A stretch of DNA of 22,627 nt. Source: a virus. Below the pieces are notes generated by a model. It was not told the DNA's origin and ran no database searches. It saw only the letters and a list, made by a program, of their open reading frames with translations. Shown one piece after another: positions 5,569 to 13,468 of the stretch; the first letter of the stretch is position 1; each line of letters opens with the position of its first letter. The position numbers and the translations under genes are program-made. Location of the stretch: IMG/VR virus record IMGVR_UViG_3300047557_002009, positions 1 through 22,627 of that record; one strand, given 5' to 3'.

Positions 5569-6237
5569 ATGATTCAGAAAAAAACAAAGCAAAACATATA
5601 TGGAGAACGTATAACTTCAAGTAATGTACAAGAAGCTATTGACGAATCTTCACAAACAGAAGTTTATGATTATGATATAAATTCTGCAGAATACTTATTT
5701 AAACAAGCCGAACATGGATTTAATGTAGATGATGAAGTTATTTATTTACATGGGCCGGTTAAGGACGGAGAAACATTATACAACATAATGTATGCAGTAA
5801 GAATAATATTACGTTATAGGGCAGAAGAAGATAAAGATAAGCCAATGACAATTTCATTAAATTCTCCAGGAGGAGATATTTTTGAAATGAATGGTATTAT
5901 TGATTATATCCAGTCTTTACCATTTAAAGTAAATGTAGTTTGTAGAGGTCAAGCAATTTCTGCAGGAGCTTGGATATTAGCTTGTGCTACGGGAATTAGA
6001 GCTATGAGTAAAAATTCTACGATGATGATTCATGAAGGATCATATGAAATGCAGGATAAATTTCATAACATGAAATCTTCATTAGATTATTTCAATCATT
6101 TAGAAACATTAGGTTGTCAAATGTTAGCTGATAAAACAGGAATTGAAGCTTCATTTTGGAAAGAAAAATGTAAATTAGATTGGTACTTAACAGCAGAAGA
6201 AGCATTAAAATTAAAATTAATAGATAAAATAATATAA
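5569..6237 (+). CDS. ClpP-like serine protease
   Basis: A 222-aa protein of the ClpP/crotonase fold (peptidase family S14). The catalytic triad is visible: Ser131 in GQAISAGAWIL, His155 in MMIHEG and probably Asp204 in KLDWYLTAEEA. The oxyanion-side segment SLNSPGGDI (96-104) and the C-terminal TAEEALKLKLIDKII are canonical. About 50 residues precede the conserved core, and no ATPase partner lies nearby. Phage ClpP-like proteins can act as prohead proteases, or could partner or redirect host ClpX-type unfoldases; no capsid gene in this window supports the first option. It heads an operon ending in the late sigma factor and starts at the predicted transcription start. The fold and catalytic competence are firm; the role is open. 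Confidence 0.92.
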   Translation: MIQKKTKQNIYGERITSSNVQEAIDESSQTEVYDYDINSAEYLFKQAEHGFNVDDEVIYLHGPVKDGETLYNIMYAVRIILRYRAEEDKDKPMTISLNSPGGDIFEMNGIIDYIQSLPFKVNVVCRGQAISAGAWILACATGIRAMSKNSTMMIHEGSYEMQDKFHNMKSSLDYFNHLETLGCQMLADKTGIEASFWKEKCKLDWYLTAEEALKLKLIDKII

Positions 6238-6240
6238 GTT

Positions 6241-6996
6241 ATGAAGTTTACAGAAGAACAGTTGGTAGAAAATTGGGATACTTTTATCTCACTTATTAAA
6301 GAACATATTGCTGAACCAAGAAAGTCGGCATTAATTAAAATGTATGAAGAATTCCAAGAAGATTTAATATTAGCACCAGCATCAGGAAATGATAATTATC
6401 ATAACTGTTTCGTAGGTGGATATATTGATCACGTAATTCGAGTAGTAAAATGCTCACTTAAATTATATGATACTTGGGCTGAAATGGGAGCAGATATTAA
6501 CGGATTTACAAAAGAAGAATTAATCTTTGCAGCAATTAATCATGATTTAGGAAAAGCAGGTGATGTTAAACAACCTTATTATATTCCTAATCCTTCAGAA
6601 TGGCATAGAAAGAATCAAGGAGCATTATATGAATTAAATGGTAAAATACATTTTATGAAAGTTCCAGATAGAAGTTTATTTACATTACAAAAATTTGGAA
6701 TTGAAGTATCTGAAAATGAATATTTAGGTATTAAATTACATGATGGTATGTATTCAGATGCTAATAAAGGTTATTACATGGCATTTAAACCAGAATTTGG
6801 ATTAAAATCTAATTTAACGTTTATTTTGCATCATGCAGATCATTTAGCTTCTAGAATTGAGCATGACAATAAAACTCCGAAAGATAATTCTATTCCAGTT
6901 ACTTACGTAAAATCAAATAAGCCAACAACATCTGCAGTATTTGAATCAAATAATACTTCTGTAGATGATTTATTTAAAGACTTTTTTAAGAAATAA
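6241..6996 (+). CDS. HD-domain phosphohydrolase
   Basis: A 251-aa protein with HD-superfamily metal motifs: His64 in YIDHVIRV, the defining His101-Asp102 in INHDLGKAGD, His167-Asp168 in KLHDGM, and HHADHLASRIEHD (197-209). It should be a metal-dependent phosphohydrolase; possible substrates are nucleotides, dNTPs or a cyclic or alarmone-type second messenger. It starts 3 bases after the ClpP-like gene and probably shares its mRNA. The C-terminal about 35 residues, after HD-motif 4, are polar and end in a short acidic-Phe segment (DDLFKDFFKK), which could be a docking tail. The substrate cannot be read from sequence. Confidence 0.85.
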   Translation: MKFTEEQLVENWDTFISLIKEHIAEPRKSALIKMYEEFQEDLILAPASGNDNYHNCFVGGYIDHVIRVVKCSLKLYDTWAEMGADINGFTKEELIFAAINHDLGKAGDVKQPYYIPNPSEWHRKNQGALYELNGKIHFMKVPDRSLFTLQKFGIEVSENEYLGIKLHDGMYSDANKGYYMAFKPEFGLKSNLTFILHHADHLASRIEHDNKTPKDNSIPVTYVKSNKPTTSAVFESNNTSVDDLFKDFFKK

Positions 6997-6999
6997 ACT

Positions 7000-7299
7000 A
7001 TGTTAAATACATTATTAATATTAATCATATTAGGTTTAGGTTATGTAATATATAACTTACTTAATAAAGTAGAAAAATACGAGGAACGTATTTTAAGTAA
7101 AACAGATGACGTACAAATGTTATTATTACAATTTAGAAATATCTCAGATAAAATGAAAGAAATTGATAATAAGAAACTATTTGAATCTGATGATGAAGTA
7201 GGCGCTACATTTGAAATGCTAAAAAATCTTATCGAAGCTAACGAAAATTTATTAGACCAATATATTAACGAAGATGACAGCAGTAGCGACGGTAGATAA
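7000..7299 (+). CDS. Small single-pass membrane protein with coiled coil
   Basis: Not recognised by family. A 99-aa protein with one strongly hydrophobic N-terminal segment (about residues 2-20, LNTLLILIILGLGYVIYNL), followed by a charged helical coiled-coil region (about 24-85) and an acidic serine-rich tail. The segment could be an uncleaved signal anchor holding the coiled coil in the cytoplasm or periplasm; no lipobox cysteine is present. The last 26 bases overlap the sigma factor gene. Spanin- or holin-related roles are possible, but neither partner genes nor the usual features are seen. Confidence 0.7.
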   Translation: MLNTLLILIILGLGYVIYNLLNKVEKYEERILSKTDDVQMLLLQFRNISDKMKEIDNKKLFESDDEVGATFEMLKNLIEANENLLDQYINEDDSSSDGR

Positions 7300-8023
7300 G
7301 AAGCAATATTTTACTCAGGAAACTGAGAACGCAATTTGTGCGTATATTGCATCGACAGATTTTGCTGAAAAAAGCAGAATATATAATTCGGATATCAAAA
7401 AGCCTTTCGAGAAGATAGTTGAAAATTGGATATTTAAATTACAGGCTTGGAAGTATACAGATTCATATACAGATTTATCTAATGATACAATTACTTTTCT
7501 TTGTGAGCGTTTAAATAAATACGTCCATGCAAACGGAAAAGCATTTTCATATTTTTCTGTAATTGCTAGAAATTATCTTATCTTATTTATTAAGAAAAGT
7601 CATCAAAAGCTAAAAAGTAATGTAGATACAGAAAATATTGATATTGAGCGTAATTTAATGACGGAAGAATCTTATAAAGATTTCGTTGAAGAAACCTACG
7701 ATTTCGTTGAAGAATTTGTAAAATATGTAGATGCAAATTTACCTATATTATTTGATTCGCAAAAAGAAATGTCAGTAGCAGATTCGATATTAGAATTATT
7801 CCGTACAAGAGATAATATAGAAAATTTTAATAAAAAGGCTTTGTATATTTTAATAAGAGAAAGAACAGGTCTGAAGACTCAAACAATTACGAAAACAGTA
7901 AATGATATTAAACTTATTTACGAGATTTTATATAAAAGTTTTCAATTGAATGATGGTATTAAATTAAACCCGTATAAGTTACAAGAATTAATTCGAATGC
8001 AAAAGAATAAGGCAAAGAGATAA
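7274..8023 (+). CDS. RNA polymerase sigma factor for late transcription, gp55-like
   Basis: A 249-aa protein resembling the divergent sigma factors of T4-type phages (T4 gp55, 185 aa). The N-terminal block KKQYFTQETENAI (9-21), the helix with KPFEKIVENWIF (43-54) and KAFSYFSVIARNYLI (89-103) match the arrangement of the sigma-70 region 2 remnant in marine and gut T4-like phages. The C-terminal part (about 130-249) is helical and basic and carries no obvious region 4. It would direct host RNA polymerase to late promoters, usually with a sliding-clamp activator, which is not encoded here. It starts inside the preceding gene and ends right where the baseplate genes begin. The assignment is by remembered family pattern and needs a profile search. 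Confidence 0.72.
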   Translation: MTAVATVDKKQYFTQETENAICAYIASTDFAEKSRIYNSDIKKPFEKIVENWIFKLQAWKYTDSYTDLSNDTITFLCERLNKYVHANGKAFSYFSVIARNYLILFIKKSHQKLKSNVDTENIDIERNLMTEESYKDFVEETYDFVEEFVKYVDANLPILFDSQKEMSVADSILELFRTRDNIENFNKKALYILIRERTGLKTQTITKTVNDIKLIYEILYKSFQLNDGIKLNPYKLQELIRMQKNKAKR

Positions 8024-8033
8024 TTATTTTAAA
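8019..8033 (+). promoter_or_regulatory. Candidate late element before the 129-aa gene
   Basis: GATAATTATTTTAAA, one base different from two exact copies at 9498-9512 and 14280-14294. It overlaps the stop codon of the sigma gene (8021-8023) and ends 8 bases before the ATG at 8042, the same distance as in the copy before 9521. Possible late promoter; function not shown. Confidence 0.4.
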
Positions 8034-8041
8034 AGATAATT

Positions 8042-8431
8042 ATGCCTACTATAAATGATTCGATTTACGGAAAGACCTCATTAGCAGATGTATTTAAAGA
8101 AATACATGTTAATCAAAAAGAAAAAAATAAACAAATAGATAATTTAATTCAGCAGTTATCACCTTTAGTAAAAAGTATTAATGATGCTGCTGTAATAGTA
8201 CCACTGATAAAAGAATATTTAGATGTGGGTGTTAAGAACGACGAGCAGTTAATTAAAATGACTTCCGTCGTTCAACGACTATTATCTTCTGAAGCAAAAC
8301 AAAAGTCAGATGCTGGTATTGGAGAATTTCAATTATCTCCAGAGGAATTAAAACAAATTCAAAGTGATTTAAAAGATCTTAATCAAATTAATAAAGATAT
8401 TGAAACTTCATTATCTAAACCAATTAAATAA
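8042..8431 (+). CDS. Hypothetical coiled-coil protein in the baseplate operon
   Basis: Not recognised. The 129-aa product is predicted helical nearly throughout, with coiled-coil-like stretches at about 21-50 and 98-125 and a central helix with acidic and hydrophobic faces. It has no cysteine and no membrane segment. It directly precedes the gp5-like hub gene, sharing bases in a TAATG (8429-8433), so the two are probably co-translated. By position it may be a small tail or baseplate component, or a chaperone for the hub; this is inference from context only. Confidence 0.72.
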   Translation: MPTINDSIYGKTSLADVFKEIHVNQKEKNKQIDNLIQQLSPLVKSINDAAVIVPLIKEYLDVGVKNDEQLIKMTSVVQRLLSSEAKQKSDAGIGEFQLSPEELKQIQSDLKDLNQINKDIETSLSKPIK

Positions 8432-9471
8432 TGTTACAATCTGCTGAAGTAATAGAAGTTTTCTTAAAAGATAATATTCAAAACTATTATACTATTCGAT
8501 TTAAGTTTTTAAATCGCCCGGGCAGTAACGACGAAAATACAAATACAGCAATTCCATTGAATGCCCATGTTAAATCTATTCCAGTTCCTGGAGAAATAGT
8601 ATTAATCGTAACTGCTGCATCTTCATTTGCTGGAAATTTTAGATTAAATGAAGGTACATTTTATTATATGAATGATGTTAATATTCAATCTAACATTAAT
8701 TATAACGGCGTACCGACGGCAGGTAATGTACCTAAAACTAATAACTCTAGTTATCAAAATGCTTCCTTAGGAGTTACGAGCACACCTAATCAATCTCAAC
8801 CAAATAGAACAAAGAAAACATTTGAAATAGTTAATAATGTTAAACCATTACAATTATTTGAAGGTGATGTTGTAATTGAAGGTAGAACAGGTAATTCGAT
8901 TAGATTCGGATATACTATTAAAACTAGCAGTGAAATTACAAAACGACCTAACTATACTTTAGGTAATCCTGGAGATCCTATTTTATTAATATCAAATACA
9001 AAATTAAATTCAGCAGTAAAAGGTTTTAGAATTGAAGATATTACTACAGACGATTCTTCTATTTATTTAACATCAACACAAAGAATACCTTTAACATTAG
9101 CAGGGCCTGCGACAGTAACAAATATTAAAATAGGTACATTTACACAAAATTTATCTGGAAAACAAATAATAATGAATTCAGATAGAGTTGTATTAAATGC
9201 AAAAGAAAAAGAATTAGCACTATCTTCAAAAAATGGAATTTCAATTACTAGTAAAGGAGATATTGTTTTAGAATCGTCAAGTGAAATTACATTAAACGCC
9301 CCTATTATTAATTTAGGTTATCCTGCAATCTATTCTGGTGTTAACGGTGAAATTGCTCAAAATATCTTACGTGCTATAGTTAATGGATTAAATCCTTTAG
9401 TCGGCGGTACATTAACACCCCTTAGTACATTAATAGAAACATCATTACTTTCTACAAAGGTAAAGCTTTAA
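8431..9471 (+). CDS. Baseplate hub subunit, gp5-like, without lysozyme domain
   Basis: A 346-aa protein with a gp5-type N-terminal OB fold: IPLNAHVKSIPVPGEIVLIV (41-60) is the characteristic strand-turn-strand of phage spike proteins, and FEGDVVIEGRTGNSIRFG (143-160) continues it. The C-terminal part from about 240 has short repeating strands (RVVLNAK, GISITSKGDIVL, SSEITLNAPIINLG) of the kind that build the trimeric beta-helix needle. T4 gp5 carries a lysozyme domain between these parts; none is seen here, consistent with the smaller size against T4 gp5 (575 aa). It would form the central cell-puncturing spike at the end of the tail tube. Confidence 0.87.
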   Translation: MLQSAEVIEVFLKDNIQNYYTIRFKFLNRPGSNDENTNTAIPLNAHVKSIPVPGEIVLIVTAASSFAGNFRLNEGTFYYMNDVNIQSNINYNGVPTAGNVPKTNNSSYQNASLGVTSTPNQSQPNRTKKTFEIVNNVKPLQLFEGDVVIEGRTGNSIRFGYTIKTSSEITKRPNYTLGNPGDPILLISNTKLNSAVKGFRIEDITTDDSSIYLTSTQRIPLTLAGPATVTNIKIGTFTQNLSGKQIIMNSDRVVLNAKEKELALSSKNGISITSKGDIVLESSSEITLNAPIINLGYPAIYSGVNGEIAQNILRAIVNGLNPLVGGTLTPLSTLIETSLLSTKVKL

Positions 9472-9497
9472 AAAATACTGTATCTTTTATTGGCTTC

Positions 9498-9512
9498 GAT
9501 AATTATATTAAA
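9498..9512 (+). promoter_or_regulatory. Candidate late element before the 173-aa gene
   Basis: GATAATTATATTAAA, identical over 15 bases to 14280-14294 and one base different from 8019-8033. It lies in the 49-base gap 9472-9520 and ends 8 bases before the ATG at 9521. If it acts as a T4-style -10-only late promoter, the transcript would start close to the ATG. Confidence 0.42.
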
Positions 9513-9520
9513 GAGTCAGT

Positions 9521-10042
9521 ATGGACAGTAATAAATTTTTTAAACAGTTAAGGCAAATCATTAGAGAAGAAGTCGAAATGGCAGTTCATAAAGAAATGAA
9601 CATTCTTTATGAAAGTCTAGATAAAGTATCAAAAAAAGCTTCAAGTGGTCAAAGAATGGTTAATGAAGCTCCACAAACTACTAAACCAGTATTTAAAAAG
9701 CCTGCTCCGAAAAAGTCAGCAGTAACATTCTCAAGTAATCCACTCCTTAACGATATTTTAAGTGAAACAGCTGCGAATGGATTTTCTTCTAAAGATTTCC
9801 ATGGAATTTTAGAAGAGGATTATAATCCTACTCAATTAGGTCATAATGATTTTGATGAATGGCCGACTATGAGAAATATGTCTAGTATGGGAATGCAATC
9901 TGCACCTAGTGCTGCAACAGTAGCTCCTAGAACAGATATTGATGGAAGACCAGTAACAGAATTAGCACCTGAAGTTGAACAAGCATTAACTAGAGATTAT
10001 TCTGCTTTAATGAAAACAATTAATAAGAAAAAAGGAAGTTAA
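9521..10042 (+). CDS. Probable structural or assembly protein, 173 aa
   Basis: Not recognised. The 173-aa product has an N-terminal charged coiled coil (about 4-38, with IIREEVEMAVHKEM), then a low-complexity Pro/Lys/Ala linker (about 47-68), then short motifs with conserved-looking aromatic and acidic residues (NDFDEWPTM, about 108-116) and a basic tail. It lies between the hub and gp25 genes, and the next ATG is 3 bases downstream. Proteins with this layout, a coiled coil plus disordered linker, often act as adaptors or assembly chaperones; a baseplate role is inferred from position. Confidence 0.72.
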   Translation: MDSNKFFKQLRQIIREEVEMAVHKEMNILYESLDKVSKKASSGQRMVNEAPQTTKPVFKKPAPKKSAVTFSSNPLLNDILSETAANGFSSKDFHGILEEDYNPTQLGHNDFDEWPTMRNMSSMGMQSAPSAATVAPRTDIDGRPVTELAPEVEQALTRDYSALMKTINKKKGS

Positions 10043-10045
10043 TAA

Positions 10046-10501
10046 ATGGCTAAAATATTAAGTAAAATACCTGTAATTGATACACAACCAGATGTTGCTG
10101 TTGGAATTAAACTTCCATTAAATAACGCATCAAAGGGTGTATTTCAATTATCATATAGTACTCAAGAACAAGCAATATCTAATTTAAAAAATCTTTTATT
10201 AACAAGTAAAGGAGAGCGTAGATATTTACCAACTTTTGGCACTGGTATTATGAACTTATTATTTGATCCAAATACATCAGAAGTTGGAGAAAATTTAAAA
10301 GATGAAATTTCTTCTTCAATTTCTTTTTGGATGCCATATATTATAATAAATAGTATTGATATACAACAAAAATTAGATTCATTAGGCCCGGAAAATGAAC
10401 ATGGACTATTAATAACTCTTAATTTTCAGGTTACAAATAATGGCGCAAATCAAACTATAATTATAGACATTAATCAATCAGGAACAATAGCTATACTATA
10501 A
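10046..10501 (+). CDS. Baseplate wedge subunit, gp25-like
   Basis: A 151-aa protein of the GPW/gp25 family, close to the T4 gp25 length of 132 aa. The core STQEQAISNLKNLLLTSKGERRYLPTFGTGIMNLLFDP (38-75) contains the diagnostic segment KGERRYLPTFG (55-65), equivalent to the EPR-containing loop of the family, followed by a helix and a conserved Asp-Pro. In contractile tails gp25 binds the gp6 arms and seeds sheath assembly at the baseplate. Its stop shares bases with the gp6-like start (TAATG at 10499-10503), in keeping with their fixed partnership. Confidence 0.92.
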   Translation: MAKILSKIPVIDTQPDVAVGIKLPLNNASKGVFQLSYSTQEQAISNLKNLLLTSKGERRYLPTFGTGIMNLLFDPNTSEVGENLKDEISSSISFWMPYIIINSIDIQQKLDSLGPENEHGLLITLNFQVTNNGANQTIIIDINQSGTIAIL

Positions 10502-12375
10502 TGGCAAATACTAATACAAAAAAAGATATAAAGTATATTAATAAGGACTTTAGTAGTTTTAGACAATCTCTTATAGAGTTTGCAAAGAGCTACTTTCCAA
10601 ATACATATAATGACTTTAATGAAACATCACCAGGTATGATGTTTATTGAAATGGCTGCTTATGTAGGAGACGTACTTTCTTATTATACAGATAATCAATT
10701 AAAAGAAAGTTTATTATCATATTCTCAAGAGCGTTCGAATTTATTACAATTAGCTCAAGAGCGTGGATATAAACCAAAAAATACTGTACCAGCAACAGTA
10801 AATTTAGACGTATATCAATTATTACCAGCAATACAGTCTAGTTCAGTTTATTTACCTGATTGGAATTATGCTTTATCAATAAATGATGAAATGATCGTTA
10901 AAGCTACTAATTCAAATGTGCAGTTTAGAACAATTGAATCTGTAGTATTTACTTCAGCATCGATTACAAATGCTGGCGGAGATGCATTAACTGTATATCA
11001 AGTAGATTCTAGTAATAATCCAGTATATTATTTATTAAAAAAACAAGCAAAAGCAGTAGCAGGAACTATAAATACTCAAACATTTACATTTGGTACTCCT
11101 AAAAGGTATGATAAGATTATTTTAGATGACACTAATATAATTGAAATTTTAGATATTACAGATTCGGATGGAAATATATGGTATGAAGTTCCTTATTTAG
11201 CTCAAGATACTATTTTTGATGAAGTACGAAATGACCAATACTCAAATGTAAATTATACATCATCTAATGGCGTAGCTCCGTATTTATTAAAGCTTAAAAA
11301 AGTATCTAGAAGATTTGAAACTAGAGTTAATGCAGATAATACGATTACTATTCAATTTGGTGCAGGCGTATCTACATCGGCAGATGAAGAATTAATACCA
11401 AATCCGGATTTAATAGGAAGTTCATTATATTCTACAAATATAGATTATTCGATTGATCCTAGTAATTTCTTATATTCTAAAACCTACGGATTGGCCCCTG
11501 CAAATACTACATTAACAGTAAGATATACTACAGGAGGTGGAATTGAATCAAACGTTCAAGCAGACACATTAACAACTATCGCCGGCGTTACATTCGATTC
11601 TGATGGAACTGGTTTAAATCAAGCATTATTCACTAGAATTAAAAATTCTGTTGCAGTAAATAATCCTCAACCAGCAATTGGCGGAAAAAGTTTGGAAAGT
11701 ATTGATGAAATTAGATATAATGCAATTGCAAATTTTGCATCGCAAAATAGAGCAGTAACTGTAGAAGATTATATTGTAAGAGTATATTCTATGCCACAAA
11801 AATTCGGAGCAGTATCTAAAGCATATATTACTCAAGCGAAAGATAAAGTTACCGATAAAGGTGTAGTAAGCGCAAATCAATTAGCAATGGATTTATATTT
11901 ATTAGGATATGATTTAAATAAAAACTTAACACCATTAAATTCAATTGTTAAATCTAATTTATCTACATATTTAGAACAATATAGAATGATAACTGATGCT
12001 ATTAATATTAAAGATGCCTATATTGTAAATATTGGATTGGATTTTAGTATTATAGTATTGCCTGGGTATAATAGTAATGAAGTATTACTTAAATGTATCT
12101 CTAAATTAAAAGATACTTTTAATATTGATAAATGGCAAATAAACCAGCCAATTATATTATCAAAGTTATATGCAGAATTAGATAATATAGATGGCGTTCA
12201 AACAGTATCAAATATTACGATTAGTAATTTAACAGGTAGCGATATTGGATATTCGAATAATAGATATGATATTGTATCAGCTACGAAAAACGGAGTAATT
12301 TATCCTTCATTAGATCCTTGTATTTTTGAAATTAAATATCCGAATAAAGACATTAAAGGTAGAGTAACAGGTTAA
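10501..12375 (+). CDS. Baseplate wedge subunit, gp6-like (baseplate J family)
   Basis: A 624-aa protein comparable to T4 gp6 (660 aa). The N-terminus with INKDFSSFRQSLIEFAKSYF (14-33) and SPGMMFIEMAAYVGDVLSYYTDNQ (43-66) is typical of gp6 in T4-like phages. The middle part carries the beta-rich baseplate J domain, and a helical segment near EDYIVRVYSMPQKFGAV (about 423-439) also matches that family. Gp6 forms the ring of the inner baseplate that triggers sheath contraction. Directly upstream is gp25, its physical partner; downstream comes the rest of the wedge. Confidence 0.92.
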   Translation: MANTNTKKDIKYINKDFSSFRQSLIEFAKSYFPNTYNDFNETSPGMMFIEMAAYVGDVLSYYTDNQLKESLLSYSQERSNLLQLAQERGYKPKNTVPATVNLDVYQLLPAIQSSSVYLPDWNYALSINDEMIVKATNSNVQFRTIESVVFTSASITNAGGDALTVYQVDSSNNPVYYLLKKQAKAVAGTINTQTFTFGTPKRYDKIILDDTNIIEILDITDSDGNIWYEVPYLAQDTIFDEVRNDQYSNVNYTSSNGVAPYLLKLKKVSRRFETRVNADNTITIQFGAGVSTSADEELIPNPDLIGSSLYSTNIDYSIDPSNFLYSKTYGLAPANTTLTVRYTTGGGIESNVQADTLTTIAGVTFDSDGTGLNQALFTRIKNSVAVNNPQPAIGGKSLESIDEIRYNAIANFASQNRAVTVEDYIVRVYSMPQKFGAVSKAYITQAKDKVTDKGVVSANQLAMDLYLLGYDLNKNLTPLNSIVKSNLSTYLEQYRMITDAINIKDAYIVNIGLDFSIIVLPGYNSNEVLLKCISKLKDTFNIDKWQINQPIILSKLYAELDNIDGVQTVSNITISNLTGSDIGYSNNRYDIVSATKNGVIYPSLDPCIFEIKYPNKDIKGRVTG

Positions 12376-12387
12376 AATAATTAAACA

Positions 12388-13467
12388 ATGATTTATCATT
12401 TATATTCAGATCAAGATGCGACAATATACGAAAAAGAACCGACATTAAATGCTGGTTTAGACGAAGTATTGGAGTTAGAAAAAGTTGTCACTAGTACTAG
12501 TATTATTGAAGTATCTAGAATCTTAATAAATTTTAATGCTAGTCAATCTATTTCTAGTTTAAGAAATCAAGGTCTGGTTTCTACCGGAAGTTTAGTTTCT
12601 ACACTAAAATTATATAGTTTAGAAGCTATTGACGTACCAGTAGATTATACAGTGGCTTGTTATCCTATATCTCAATCATGGACTAGAGGAACTGGTAAAT
12701 TAAATTACTTACCATTTTTAACTGATGGGGTTTCTTGGCAGTATGCAACGGAAGCTACGAAATGGGTTACTAGTTCATTCTCGGCAAATGTAACTAGTTC
12801 GTATTTAGTAAATCAAATGGGAGGTAATTGGTATACAGTATCAGAATCTAAACAAACATTTACATATTCGCCTTTAAGACAAGATTTAAATTTAAATGTA
12901 AGTAATATTGTAAATGCTTGGCTGAGTGGTTCTATTGTGGAACAAGGATTTATAATTAAAGTGTCTGGTTCTTTAGAATATGATACTCAAACTTACGGTC
13001 CTATTCAGTTTTTTAGTAACGAAACAAATACAGTATATGTTCCTAGATTAGAATTAGCTTGGGATGATTCTTCATTTATAACAGGCTCATTACCAGCATT
13101 ATCTACAGACAGATATACAATTATTTCTAAAAATCTTAATAAGCAATATAGTCAAAATTCTATAGAAACAATTAGAGTCGTAGCTAGACCATTATTTCCT
13201 ACTAGAACATTCACCACAGGCAGTGCATATAATATTATTCAATATTTACCACAGACTACGTATTATGGAGTTGAAGATTACTATACTGGAGAATCTTTAG
13301 TAGGATTTAGTGATTATACTAAAGTAAGCTGCGATAGTACAAGTAATTATTTTGTATTTAATTTTAATATACTACAAAAAAATAGATTTTATAGATTTAT
13401 TTATAAAGTAGTGAATGGTAATACTATAAAGTATTTTAAAGCAGATGAAGTTTTTAGTGTAATATAA
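12388..13467 (+). CDS. Baseplate or tail protein with DNRLRE-like domain
   Basis: A 359-aa protein whose N-terminal about 210 residues resemble the DNRLRE jelly-roll domain: DATIYEKEPTLNAG (10-23), SRILINFN (43-50), strand-rich middle and QSWTRGTG (about 115-122) followed by Trp-containing strands. Such domains usually occur in cell-surface and adhesive proteins. The C-terminal part is beta-rich and ends in a compact domain with SYRFIYK-like strands. It sits between the gp6- and gp7-like genes, so it is probably a baseplate or peripheral wedge component. The next ATG lies 1 base after its stop. The domain call rests on pattern, not on a search. Confidence 0.6.
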   Translation: MIYHLYSDQDATIYEKEPTLNAGLDEVLELEKVVTSTSIIEVSRILINFNASQSISSLRNQGLVSTGSLVSTLKLYSLEAIDVPVDYTVACYPISQSWTRGTGKLNYLPFLTDGVSWQYATEATKWVTSSFSANVTSSYLVNQMGGNWYTVSESKQTFTYSPLRQDLNLNVSNIVNAWLSGSIVEQGFIIKVSGSLEYDTQTYGPIQFFSNETNTVYVPRLELAWDDSSFITGSLPALSTDRYTIISKNLNKQYSQNSIETIRVVARPLFPTRTFTTGSAYNIIQYLPQTTYYGVEDYYTGESLVGFSDYTKVSCDSTSNYFVFNFNILQKNRFYRFIYKVVNGNTIKYFKADEVFSVI

Positions 13468-13468
13468 T

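Noticed and set aside
10643-11880. Two minus-strand open frames inside the gp6-like gene
   Set aside because: Both fall within a clear baseplate gene; their Ile-, Tyr- and Cys-rich products are what the reverse strand of AT-rich coding DNA gives.
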